In this document: positions 54,333 through 64,000 of the stretch, piece after piece
Numbering within the stretch: the stretch's first letter is position 1
Layout of the letters: the number at the start of each line of letters is the position of its first letter
Source: Hygrophila difformis
Taxonomy: Eukaryota; Streptophyta; Magnoliopsida; Lamiales; Acanthaceae
Assembly (NCBI GenBank): GCA_030278955.1
Contig: JAOANR010000012.1
Coordinates: 248,001 to 312,000, forward strand
Direction: 5' to 3'
DNA length: 64,000 nucleotides
Position numbers and translations under genes: made by a program
Notes under the pieces: generated by a model
Told to the model about the DNA's origin: nothing
Database searches by the model: none
What the model saw: the letters and a program-made list of their open reading frames with translations, nothing else

Positions 54333-55802
54333 TTGGGAGAACGGGTGGAAAATAGGACAGAAGGACCTGATAAAGGAAAGAAACCAATGGCTACAGAGGA
54401 TGAATGCAGGAAGAAAAGAAGAAGATTGGTTAAAACATCTTCTACCACTCAAGAGCCGGAGGCAACACAAATTGATGAACCGCCACCTGACTTAATTGAT
54501 GAGCTTTTTGACGAAACAGATGAACCAAGAAATGAATCAAGGGAATCAAGAAAAATTATCCCACCACTCATCAATCCACCTACAGAGGAGGAGCCATATG
54601 ATACTTCACGTTTCATTGATAACGATGCAGCTTTAAACTACTTAAAGATGAAGAAGCGTGATGTGGTTTTGTATCGGGGTTTCTCAGAACATGTGTTAGG
54701 AAATCCATATTTAAAAGCTGCTATTGAGAGTTGTGGCTGGGGTAAGTTTGCAAAACACTACGCTGGTATCTATTCGTGGGAATTGACAAGAATTTTCCTT
54801 GCCAATGCTCACCTGAGTGATGATGGATATGTTTCCTGGGTAAATGGAGTGGAAGTGCCTTATGGACCCAAAGTCATCAATGACTTTTACAATGTGGTGT
54901 CGTTCCCTGAAAATGATGATCCTTTTCGGTTTATCATCCCTGATGAGAACAAAGAAAGAAATAAGCAGATGATCCTTGAAGCCATGTTTGAGAAGCAACA
55001 AGGGATACGGTATTATGAGGGAAAACATGATAGAGTGTACGGACCAGGAATGGATACCCCTTATTATCGTTGGCTTCTATTTTACCGTTCTAAGATCTCA
55101 TCCAAAAATCATTTTTCTGCACCTAGTGCCACTGATTTGCTCATTGTCTATTTTATCAAGGTGGGTAGACCAATAGATATAGGATCTCTGATTGCTCAGG
55201 AGCTGAAAACAAAAACCAAGGAGAGTCGGAGTAAGTTGATCTTTCCATGTCTGATATGGAAGCTGTGTGAAAGAGCAGGGGTTGATTTAAGTCAATTCCC
55301 AATGGACTTACCAATGAGGCCACCTATTCCTTTTAGAGCCAAAGTTCTTCCTGGTGCACCTTCTGCTCCATTTCAACTTTTTCCCAACCAAGATGCATCT
55401 ATTCAATCAGAACAATGTGCCCAGCCATCTAGAACCCAGACTACTCGAGCTGCTGCACAATCTACCAGATCCAGAAAAGGGGCTGCCACTACCCAAGAAA
55501 CCAAATCATCTTCTAATGTCATACTTGAGTTACATCGATTAAGGGAAGATGTCAGTAAGTTGAGTAGGGATACTAGGGGGCAGAATGTTGAACTCCAGAG
55601 AGCATATAGAGAAGACCAAAATTTGCTTCGGGGAAGGATAGATCGCTTAGAAGTAAGGATAGCCAACATAGAAGGAACCAACCGACAAATCCTTGACATC
55701 TTGACAGGTATGCAGGGTAGATCAAATCAGGAAGGTAATGAAGAAAGGGCTAATGTAAATGAAAATGACTGTGAAAGTGAGAGTGAAGACAGTGATGAAT
55801 AA
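54333..55802 (+). CDS. Plant-transposon-domain protein of the Athila-type element (489 codons)
   Basis: An intact frame between the RNase H relic and the 3' LTR, where Athila elements carry their extra, envelope-like ORF. Residues 1-85 are charged and basic (GKKPMATEDECRKKRRRLVK, a possible nuclear signal). Residues about 90-340 form the 'putative plant transposon protein' type of domain (FIDNDAALNYLKMKKRDVV, RGFSEHVLGNPYLKAAIESC, WELTRIFLANAHLSDDGYVS, FHPYY-like 'DTPYYRWLLFYRSK'). The C-terminal third contains predicted coiled coil (LRGRIDRLEVRIANIEGTN) and an acidic tail (ENDCESESEDSDE). There is no signal peptide or membrane segment. An upstream in-frame methionine is not available because 54317 is a stop, so ATG 54333 is chosen. 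Its persistence in an element that lost everything else is notable. Function unknown. Confidence 0.8.
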   Translation: MGERVENRTEGPDKGKKPMATEDECRKKRRRLVKTSSTTQEPEATQIDEPPPDLIDELFDETDEPRNESRESRKIIPPLINPPTEEEPYDTSRFIDNDAALNYLKMKKRDVVLYRGFSEHVLGNPYLKAAIESCGWGKFAKHYAGIYSWELTRIFLANAHLSDDGYVSWVNGVEVPYGPKVINDFYNVVSFPENDDPFRFIIPDENKERNKQMILEAMFEKQQGIRYYEGKHDRVYGPGMDTPYYRWLLFYRSKISSKNHFSAPSATDLLIVYFIKVGRPIDIGSLIAQELKTKTKESRSKLIFPCLIWKLCERAGVDLSQFPMDLPMRPPIPFRAKVLPGAPSAPFQLFPNQDASIQSEQCAQPSRTQTTRAAAQSTRSRKGAATTQETKSSSNVILELHRLREDVSKLSRDTRGQNVELQRAYREDQNLLRGRIDRLEVRIANIEGTNRQILDILTGMQGRSNQEGNEERANVNENDCESESEDSDE

Positions 55803-57411
55803 CTAATTTGTGGTATAAGCTTGCAGATGAATGGTGTGTTTAATTGTATTTTTGTGTAGGAATGTCTGCTAAACTAGTTTGTGGTGACTTAGTGCTAACA
55901 TTTTGGATCATGATGTGTGAGTGTGCACTTGTTTTAATTTTAATATAATTAATATTTAATATATAATGGTCTGTACATATTGATTTTATTTTATTTTATT
56001 TCTTTTGTTTTATCTTATGTGAAGATGTCTTTATTTTTATTTTATTTTATTTGTGATTTTGGGAATATTGTCACTTGAAAACATGTAATTATAATAGTCT
56101 TTGGATTGAGGATATAAATACAGGATTGAACTCGGTTTGAATCCTCGGGATTTTTAATCCAAAAATAAGTATTGGAAGCTATCAGGTGACATTGTTCCAT
56201 TTTTCTTTTCCCCTCTTTTTTTTTCTTTCTATTATAGTTTCGTATTTTTGTGATTACTCATCTGAAATAAATAATACTTGAGTTGTTTCAGGATGGAATA
56301 TGTACTAGGAGAGTCATTACCGGATGATGAACTTCAAAATTGCAACCTGGAACAAGATCATAACAGCATGAGCAATACATCAGGTGATTTTGTTCTTTTA
56401 CTTTTATCCTGGTAAGGTTATTGTAATTTCATTTACACAAAGCATGTTTGGATTTGATAGAGGTTTGATTATATTTATAGAATTGCATGCTTGATTACTA
56501 ATTAGTTATTTCATTACCTTTCCATGTTCTTCTGTATAGTTAGTTTTGTGTCTAGTAATTGTGTGGGAGTATTTGAGTCATAATAGCATATATTTTGGTG
56601 TAGATTACGGCTTGTTAAAAATTTTGAGAAACTTTTTGAGAAACTCAACACTTTTTATCAATAACTTTATCAACAAATTTCAGTCTTCTTAATGACGAAC
56701 CAAGCCATATTTTATGTATCTAAGATGATAAGTGCTGGAGTTTTTAAGAACAAGATTATACTTGAGTTTTGCATAGAAGGTTACATCCGATCTCGGTTAG
56801 AAACTGCATCAGGGCTATTATCTAACATAAAGGTATGCAATAATTTACATCTCCTTATTGAGTTGATTATACAAAGCCAACTGCCTCCATGAAAAAAAAA
56901 ATTGATGCAGAAAGAAAAAATGAGGCAGAAAAAGAAAAAAAAAGAAAAGAAGAAAGAAAGAAGAAAAATTTGGCTATGATGATTGACACGTTGTTCCTCT
57001 GGCACAAGTAGCTTCTCGAATTCAACCGTCTACAACTCAACAAAAGTGTCATGAACAAAAGAGTTGAAGCCTCGTCCATTATAAGGATAGTGGGGTTCAT
57101 CTCATTTGTGAAACCGAATCATCAATCACTCAATAAAGAGAAAATGAATTCAAAGCATACCTAATTATTACTTTGATAGATGCCTTGATGCTTGTTTTTC
57201 GCCTATGGATTTTATGTGACTGATTATATGACATTCAAGTCGTCAACTTTATGAAATTCCAGCCTTTTTGCCATTTATGTAGCATAAAATTGCTTGTTTC
57301 TATATTGAGAAGACATTCATTTTTTGTTTCATTCCATATATGATTTTAAGTGTCTCGTTTCTATCTTGTAAGTTGCTCAAGGGACGAGCAACATTTTAAG
57401 TATGAGGATGT
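55803..57411 (+). other. 3' internal region of the Athila-type element
   Basis: Non-coding as far as I can tell. It contains an A/G-rich block (56892-56970). It ends with 'gacgagcaacatttt' and the purine-rich 'aagtatgaggatg' (about 57398-57410), the presumed primer for plus-strand synthesis, right before the 3' LTR. The same 'aagtatgaggatg' occurs at about 52336 and 54131, and a shorter version at 52286. Confidence 0.55.
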
Positions 57412-59079
57412 TGATAGCACCCAAAGGATGCTATAATTTTAGCCTTCATCTACACTGGAAAACATGCATATTGAAGCTCAAATCCTTCCATTTTTATGTA
57501 AATATTTGTCCTTTACTTTGTTTTTGTGTTTTGTGTCTATTATATTAGGATTTAGGATAAATAGCTTAATTATGTACATATTTTAGCATATTTATTATTG
57601 ATAAATTATGTTTAAATAATTATAGAATGTTGCATTTGATTCATAAACTCATGAGGACTTCATGTATATGCAAGGTTAAAAAGGGAGCAAAGAAGGCAAG
57701 AGTTAAAAGTTGGCTGAAGGAAAATTTCCAAGACTTTGAACAGGTTTGGCACAAACTGATCGAGAGCGCCAAAACTGGAGGGATGGCACAAAATCGTGCC
57801 AAGTCTGACAGTTACCCAATTTGAAAGATTCAAATTTTATTGACTTGGTATTCAAATCTGCTGACGATTTTGAAAGATCGGACGAGACTCCTCAAGTAAA
57901 AAAGGCCCAACATCACAAAAGAGAGAAAACAATAGCAAAGCGGGAGATCGAATAACACCTAGACATAAAACCTTCGACACATCTTGTACAAAATCACAAC
58001 CCTACCTTTGTTCTTCTTCCTAGCCGCTGTAAATATACTTTCTAGAATAGGAGATTGCTGCTTTTTAGTTTAGGTTCGAAACTTTAGAGTATTGAAGGGA
58101 TTTTATCGCAATATACTTCGTTGTTGCAATCAAAGACGGGAGTTGGAGATTGGAACTCGAAGTATGACATTATTATTCACACAGGAAGTATTATCTTTAT
58201 TTATATCATGTAGTGTGTTTTTTTCATTGCTGCAATTAAATTGCTCATCATATTTTCGAAGACACCGGTTCATCTAGAAACTCCTGTACTTGTCGTGGGA
58301 AAGAGTTCAATCTAATGTGCAATTTGGACAATGGGATTATGTCGGGAGATGAATTCCATTCTTTTTCTTCTTGATTGAATTTCTCAGAATCTTGGGAGAG
58401 ATCAAAAATTTGGTTGTGAATTAATGTCTTTGAATAACTCAATATTGAAATAGTATGGATAATAGATGTATTGAACATTCCAGTCATCTACTCTAATTTT
58501 TCTAATCTATATTTTGTATCCCTGCATATTGCAATTACTGATACATTGTTTTATCAATATAGATGATGAATTTGATTGAAAGAAAATCATATTTTCAATG
58601 ATTAAATTTCCTAGTTAAAGATAGATTTATAATTGAATGCTTAAACATGGGTATGTTAGCAAATATATAATCTTTAACTTGAATTATTTTCGCATCGGGA
58701 GATGGAAAATGGAGTATAAAATTTCTGGTAATTGTGTGCTAAGGAAATTGGCCATTGCTAGAATTTCTAGTCATTGAATTCATTAAAATTTCAATCTTGT
58801 TCAATATTGGCAGGGCGAAGCAGCAACCTTCGAATAAGTTTATTTGTAGATTTATTTTCCAAAGGATTTGTTTCTACTTGTTTTATGTAAATTAGGAATT
58901 AGTCTTGTCTATTCGGCATAATTTTACCATTCGACTAAATTATACATTAAATGCTATTAAATTTGCCAACGTATGAATTAATATACTTCTAACTCCCTGT
59001 GGATCGACTCGGTATACTCACCGGTTTATTACTTGATACGATATTGCGATAATTTCTATGTACTGAAAAATAGGTATCA
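57412..59079 (+). repeat. Athila-type 3' LTR (1668 bp)
   Basis: Near-identical to the 5' copy. It differs by a few substitutions and small indels, such as 'ttgattgaaagaaaatcat' at about 58573 and a loss near 59044. Confidence 0.9.
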
Positions 59080-59411
59080 TACAGCTCGTATACAAATCTT
59101 ATCAAGTGATTGAATACTGAACATACTAAGAACAAATAAAAGACCATATCAAATGCATTAAAAAAAATATGAAATAGTGTAAATTCATGCATTTGACCAA
59201 TTTTAACACATATATGAAACACCCCATCCCCATTTTGCTCACAATATCGAATAACACCCATATACGAACAAAATAATCAAAATATACTCATCGCTGCATC
59301 TCAAAAAAATAAATTGTCCAAAAAATATACTCCTCATCACTGCATCTCAAAAATATATTCAAGTTTTTGAATAAATTGGCTTTGGCCCCATTACCAAAAA
59401 AAAAAAAAAAA

Positions 59412-59605
59412 ATACTCCCTCCATTTTTTTAAATCTAACATTTTAACTTTTTTACTGTTCATTGTAGCACTTTGACTTCTATTTTTGTTATAGTTATAGA
59501 AGACAAAATATAGCCAAGTGAGATCTTGTTGGATTCATCTCATTTTGTAGTTTTTAAATATCAAATTTTTAAAATTTTTACTTTTACCGAATTTGAGTTA
59601 TTAAT
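59412..59605. repeat. Truncated Stowaway-like MITE
   Basis: It begins ctccctccatttttt after TA and shares interior phrases ('gagatcttgtt', 'gattcatctcat') with the element at 18492-18756. No matching right end was found. Confidence 0.45.
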
Positions 59606-59607
59606 CG

Positions 59608-60107
59608 TTGAAAATGTATATTAGCTTACGTGCAAATTGTGCGTATAATGTTGCTTCTGACAAGAATGAATCTTCCAATATCCACAAGAATGGGGAAATG
59701 TCCCACAAATTAGGGATCCTTACCTCTATTATGTCGAGCCGCCGCCCAAACGGCGCACACACGTCGCCAGGGGCCTCGCTGTTGGAAAATTTGCAGGAAC
59801 AAAGGGGCGATAGAGTGGGTGATCGTGTAAAGTGTTCCGGTCACTGGGTTCGAACGCGAAGTATCTGCCAGAGGTAATTGAAGTCCTAGGAAAGTATGTA
59901 CTTAAGCACGATTGCTGCGACGGCGATGGAATCGTAGCAGTTGTGGACTGGATTGAAGAGGGAGACTCGAAATTGGCTGTAGGGTTGTTACCAAATGAGG
60001 TGAAAAAAGGAAGTTACCATGAAGGGTTTTTACCAACTACTGAATCTGAATCCAATTATACCAATAATTTAATTAATTGTAGCAAGAAATTAACCCATTT
60101 ATTGTAA
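59608..60107 (+). other. Unrecognised open frames
   Basis: Two overlapping frames (59608-59877 and 59832-60107) occur in a less AT-rich patch. The second reads LPEVIEVLGKYVLKHDCC, then GIVAVVDWIEEGDSKLAVG, which looks like real helical protein text. I cannot assign it to a family. It may be another exon fragment of a host gene. Confidence 0.3.
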
Positions 60108-61600
60108 GATAACAATTGAGTACTAACTAACCCACAACTGGACAAAATAATCGAACAAAATCCAATTTGTTTTTTCTTTTTTCTTTATTTTTTTTGTTTT
60201 TTGGGTTGAGCCATAATGCCAGCAAAATAATCCATCTATATTTCATACCTATATCCAAAACCCACAAATAATAATTCAATTGAAATAGCCACGAATCTAT
60301 ACCCAATTTTCACTTGAATTCAACTGAATGTTCATGGATTTGGGTCCACTCTTCACTTCGGGTTACCCACCAGGCATCAATCTCACCCCACCGGCAACCA
60401 GGGATTAGTCACATCGACTCATCATCATTCGCTTATCTTCTTCTCTCCGATTCTTGTTGGAGTTCCCTTGATCTTCTCCAGTAAGTCGCGCTACCATGGT
60501 AAAGATTTTTCAACCTTTCTTCATTTAACGAAAAATGAATTGTTCGATTCAAGATCTTTCGTGATTTTTGAAATGGGAAACTATGCTTGTTAGGCAGCTA
60601 TGTTTTGTTTGTTTGATTAATTCCGTAAGGATTTTTGGATCCGATTGATGTAGTTTTGATGGATTATTTGGGTTTAATTTGTTTCACTAGATTGGTTTAC
60701 AGTGTTTATAGGTTGATTTTGGATTCACTAGGCCACTTTCTATGTCTGCAGGGCTTTTGTTTGAATGTTTTATATGATCTGATTTACAAATTCTTTTGAG
60801 GATATGTAGAGCTGGTGTGAGATGGCCACAACCCACAGTCCACCACTTTCATTCAGTGTATTAGTTCGTTTAATTTAGATCTTTGTTATTTGGACTTTTT
60901 ACTTCTCATGCATAGCAATCAGTATCTCTTCAAATCTGCTCAAATAATCTTGTAAGAAAGAAATCTTCCAAAATTTGATGACTATTAACAATCAATTATT
61001 AAAATTTTAATTATTTATATCCTTAAACAGATTTGAAACTGAAATAAAATAAAAAAAAACAACACTCTTGTTTTGGCTTATTTTTCATGTTTTTGACTTT
61101 TGCTTCATCCAAAAGTCCTTTTGAATTTTTTTAGCTGTTTGTTTTGATTTTTTTTAAAAGGAAAAGGAGAAGTAAAAGTTAAAAATTCTACTTTTTTTTC
61201 AAAGTAAGTAGGGGGTTACTTTTAAAAAAATGAGAAGTCATTTTAGGAATAAAAATACAAAAATATTCCTATATAAAAAGGAAATAATATATATTGTAAA
61301 TATCCTTACAATATTTATATCCATTTTAGTAATTTTAATATATCAAAAGTCTTTTTACGTACAATTCATCCGAACATGTTACCGTTGAAAAGCAACTTTA
61401 ATAATATCAATTCAAACAATTATTTGAGCTGCTTTTGATGCTTTTGATTTCTTCTTCTCTCTCCTTTTTTTTCTACCGAGTTCTCATTTTTTTTTTTCAA
61501 AAGACAAAACAAACATGCTCTAAATCTGCAACGAATCTATTTCCAATACAATGAGAAAAATTTAGCTTTTAGGAATAGATTTAATAAATATTCCATATTT
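60108..61600. other. AT-rich intergenic or intron-like region
   Basis: No gene is supported. Around 60380-60490 there is a C/T-rich stretch followed by 'agtaagtcgcg', which looks like a plant 5' UTR with a splice donor. It could be the start of a gene whose remaining exons are not here. Confidence 0.3.
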
Positions 61601-61616
61601 TCAGGGACAAGCCTTA

Positions 61617-62730
61617 GTACACTTTAGTGACGTCCCTTGTAACGCAGTCGGGTGGAAACGCCCGTGGTGAAGAACTCTTCATTGGATGCGCCTCGTCGAG
61701 CCAAGACGTATGCTACTTTGTTCCCCTCGCGGAGAATGTGATGAATAGCCACGTTTTCAAGGGAGTTCATAGATCTTCTAATCCTTCTCAGAATGGGGCC
61801 TAGTGAGTGCACTCTTCCCTATCTTCCAACATCCTGATGGCCTCTTTGGAGTCTGAGAAAACCTGTATGGAACGGATCCCCCTACCTTCCACATATTCCA
61901 GGCCAAGCGCTATGGCCGTGAACTCGACATAAAGAATAGAGGTTTTCCCCAAGTACCCACAGCCTCCTCCACTCCATTGTCCGTTCTCTTCACGAATAAC
62001 GAACCCATAACCTGCTCTGCCGCTTGGGCTAAGTCGGCTACCATCCACGTGCATGATGTTGCCTTGGACCCCAAGCATATTCCATTTCACCATTCTAGTT
62101 TCATAAGGCTGGAGGTCTTTAGGTTTTTTCCCCTGTTCGACATCAAGGCAAAGAGACTGGATTTCCTTGAGCAGGATCCAAGGAGGCTTCTCTATACCTT
62201 TGATTATTCGGGAGTTTCTTTCTTATCAAAAAAACCAAAGTGCCATTACAAACCTGGTACCGTGTAGATTGTAAAGATTTTTCAGAAGAACCTGAATGGC
62301 TTCTCTAGGCATCTGATCGCTATCTTCCGGAATGACAATCTTAAGCCTTTTCCAGCAAATCCTCACCAATTGCAATTGAACAAATAATGTCCCCAGGTTT
62401 CCAAATCCAATCCGCAGATGTTGCAGAGAGGGGAGGGTGCAAGCTTCCTGTTGAATCTCGTATCGTTGACCGGCAGGGAGTTATGAGAGATAAGCCATAT
62501 AAAAAAATCCAACCTTTTCTGGGATTTTGCTATCCCACATCCATTTCCAGTCACTGCATGGGATATCCGACTTAGAGAGAAATGTGTACGCAGATTTGAC
62601 TGTGTATTTTCCCGTAGGATTTGCTGCCCATATCCAAGAGTCTGGACTGTTATCCTCCAGTAAGGGGGGTGGTTTGGGGGGTGGTTCGACAGTAATGGCC
62701 TGGATTTGATCACCATTTGAAATGGCGATG
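61617..62730 (-). mobile_element. 3' fragment of a plant LINE (zinc-finger region and RNase H domain), broken
   Basis: Read on the minus strand. First comes the zf-RVT region that follows RT in plant LINEs: WIWAANPTGKYTVKSAY, WKWMWDSKIPEKVGFF, then the Cys/His set PLCNICGLDLETWGHYLFNC. An RNase H-like domain follows: IMHVDGSRLSPSGRAGYGFV, VEFTAIALGLEYV, FSDSKEA, then HHILREGNKVAYVLARRG. The last motif has Tyr where the family has the catalytic Asp (NxVADxLAR). At least three frame changes break the reading (about 62700, 62400 and 61805). RT and the 5' part are absent, as in most 5'-truncated LINEs. A short palindrome around an AT core (about 62714-62777, 'tttgaaatggcgat' and its complement) marks the right border. 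Confidence 0.75.
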
Positions 62731-62854
62731 GATGTTTGCAAAAAAAATATATATATATTTTTTGATGATCGCCATTTCAAATAGTGATTTTGAGCTAATT
62801 TGGGAATTGAATAATAAATGTGTATTATTTTCATAATTAAGCTTTTGAGCCTCT

Positions 62855-62878
62855 CCCCCCCCCCCCCCCCCCCCCCCC
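62855..62878. repeat. Run of 24 C
   Basis: An uninterrupted C homopolymer between AT-rich sequences, about 60 bp before the succinyl-CoA ligase exon. Confidence 0.95.
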
Positions 62879-62940
62879 TCTCTTTTATTTATTTATTTTT
62901 ATATAACCTTCTTGTTGAATTATGAATTATACTAAGCAGG

Positions 62941-63580
62941 TCCTTGAAGCTTTTAAAATTTTGACTGCGGATGAGAAAGTGAAGGCCATTCTTGTTAACA
63001 TTTTTGGAGGAATAATGAAATGTGATGTAATAGCTAGTGGAATTGTGAATGCTGCTAAACAGGTAACCAAAAACTAAAGTTGATCTGATTTTTCTTGTGA
63101 ATATGGTTGTCTGCATTATGAATTCGTGGCATATGTCCACTCAGTCTTCCATTCTAATTTTCCTTGGTTTCTTAATACAACCTTTTCTAGACTTTTTCCT
63201 TTTTTTTTCCTTTTTTTGTTGGGGGGGGGGGGGGGGGGGCGGGGTGTGGAGGAGGACCTTTTTATTGTAGAAATTGTTGTGCATAGCACAAACCAATTAA
63301 ATCATCACGTAGAGCACCAAGGATATTTCCCGGTGGCCTTTTCTAGATCTTTTTAATTTGAAAGTACCCGTGGTGGTACGTCTTGAAGGCACCAATGTCG
63401 ACCAATGTCAACCGACTTTTTAAAATTCATAAAAATCTGAAACGAATACACCCCCTAAGATAACCCAATACCAATGTATTTATGAATTTTGAACGTTTGC
63501 AGGAGAGTGGGATGACATTAATTACTGCTGAGGATTTGAAAACGACGCGGCTGACAAACAGTGAAAGCCACAGCAAAACT
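62941..63580 (+). pseudogene. Succinyl-CoA ligase beta subunit, last exons, broken
   Basis: The mitochondrial enzyme makes succinate and ATP from succinyl-CoA in the citric acid cycle. Exon 62941-63062 (after 'aagcag', before 'gtaacc') encodes [19 protein letters not shown] and [20 protein letters not shown], part of the conserved C-terminal ligase domain. About 63356-63410 encodes LKVPVVVRLEGTNVDQ, but it lacks a clean acceptor and then reads CQPTF and a stop instead of the expected continuation. About 63503-63545 (after 'tttgcag') encodes ESGMTLITAEDL, followed by a frameshift and early stop. All upstream exons are missing from the window. It is a decayed genomic fragment. Confidence 0.8.
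63221..63239. repeat. Run of 19 G
   Basis: A G homopolymer followed by c and gggg, in the intron between the two succinyl-CoA ligase blocks. It could pair with the C run 340 bp upstream. Confidence 0.95.
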
Positions 63581-63589
63581 GAGAAATCT

Positions 63590-64000
63590 CCATGCACATG
63601 TTGCTCAATTTTTCCTTCATTTTTATTCGCGCACCAAAACGTTACATATATGTTGGCTAGAATTTATTAATGTAGTAGGTTTGAAATTTTGATTATTTAT
63701 TGATATTATGTGATGGTGTATGTTTGGAAATTAATATTTAATTATTTCTTATAATGAAACTGAGCCAAAAATGTTAGGGTGGATAAAAAGAAAAATGAGA
63801 CATAAATAATGGGATGGAGTATCAATTACGCCAAAAAAATAAAATAAAATTAGCCATTAGAAGGAAAGCATTTCCACATTTAGGCAATCGCAACACGCCG
63901 CCCCTTGGGTCGTTGACTTGGTCAAGTTGGCCATAAATTCGGCCCAAATGCCATGTGATGGCTGAAAATCATAATATAAACAATTGATGGACTAAAAACG
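63590..64000. other. 3' flank, nothing recognised
   Basis: AT-rich sequence with no supported gene up to the window end. Confidence 0.3.

Larger units (their letters stand above)
50264..59079 (+). mobile_element. Non-autonomous Athila-type LTR element with one ORF
   Basis: LTRs 50264-51928 and 57412-59079 begin TGATAGCACCC, end TAGGTATCA, and are very similar. A perfect TSD, tacag, lies at 50259-50263 and 59080-59084. The primer site matches tRNA-Asp, typical of Athila-group Ty3/gypsy elements. There is no gag, protease or integrase frame. One 489-codon ORF and a decayed RNase H fragment remain. The total is 8.8 kb. It must be mobilised by a relative. Confidence 0.88.

Overview
The window is plant nuclear DNA, almost certainly from a eudicot. 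It holds intron-containing remnants of plant genes (cytosolic phosphoglucomutase, ATR kinase, a Clp protease subunit, succinyl-CoA ligase beta, and an exon of a nuclear poly(A)-binding protein). These are embedded in nested plant LTR retrotransposons, hAT-, Mutator-, Harbinger- and Stowaway-type DNA elements, a SINE and a LINE tail. I see no intact host gene, no bacterial-type genes and no CRISPR array. The exact species cannot be read from the sequence.

Layout. 1-1.1 kb: remnant related to the Ty3/gypsy family seen later. 3.8-10.5 kb: a non-autonomous hAT-like element with an 8-bp target-site duplication (TSD). Inside it sits a young Ty1/copia element (4841-10048, minus strand) with one intact 1370-codon polyprotein; its leader contains an antisense exon of a PABN-type poly(A)-binding protein gene. 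11.5-14.1 kb: broken phosphoglucomutase exons. 14.1-15.7 kb: a near-perfect inverted duplication of a Clp-protease gene fragment, with arms of about 0.8 kb and a loop of about 50 bp. 15.8-19.7 kb: the 3' half of an ATR checkpoint-kinase gene (FAT remnants and kinase domain), carrying frameshifts and deletions and hosting two Stowaway MITEs.

20.2-20.9 kb: a Harbinger-type MITE with a Stowaway nested inside. 20.96-46.1 kb: a palindromic/tandem structure built from the ATR last exon (FATC domain) plus its 3' flank. It has one inverted complete copy at the left, four direct copies lacking the first 12 codons with a period of about 973 bp, and matching inverted outer modules at both ends. This array was invaded by a Tekay/Del-type gypsy element that now survives as a solo LTR (23470-26047), and by a second, full-length Tekay element (28991-45828). 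The second Tekay element was itself hit by a SIRE-like copia element (31500-37361), only 7 bp from the end of its 3' LTR.

46.0-48.9 kb: a recent 1.48-kb tandem duplication, identical wherever compared. 48.6-49.9 kb: a Mutator-like TIR element with a 9-bp TSD and a nested SINE. 50.26-59.08 kb: a non-autonomous Athila-type LTR element with a tRNA-Asp-type primer-binding site, one intact 489-codon ORF and a degenerate RNase H relic. 61.6-62.7 kb: a LINE 3' fragment. 62.9-63.6 kb: last exons of a broken succinyl-CoA ligase beta gene, flanked by long C and G runs.

The TSDs give a relative order. In the array: ATR 3'-end amplification, then Tekay insertions, then SIRE insertion. In the left part: hAT insertion, then copia insertion. 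The most unusual items are the amplified ATR FATC exon, the Clp hairpin, and the exon captured inside the copia leader.
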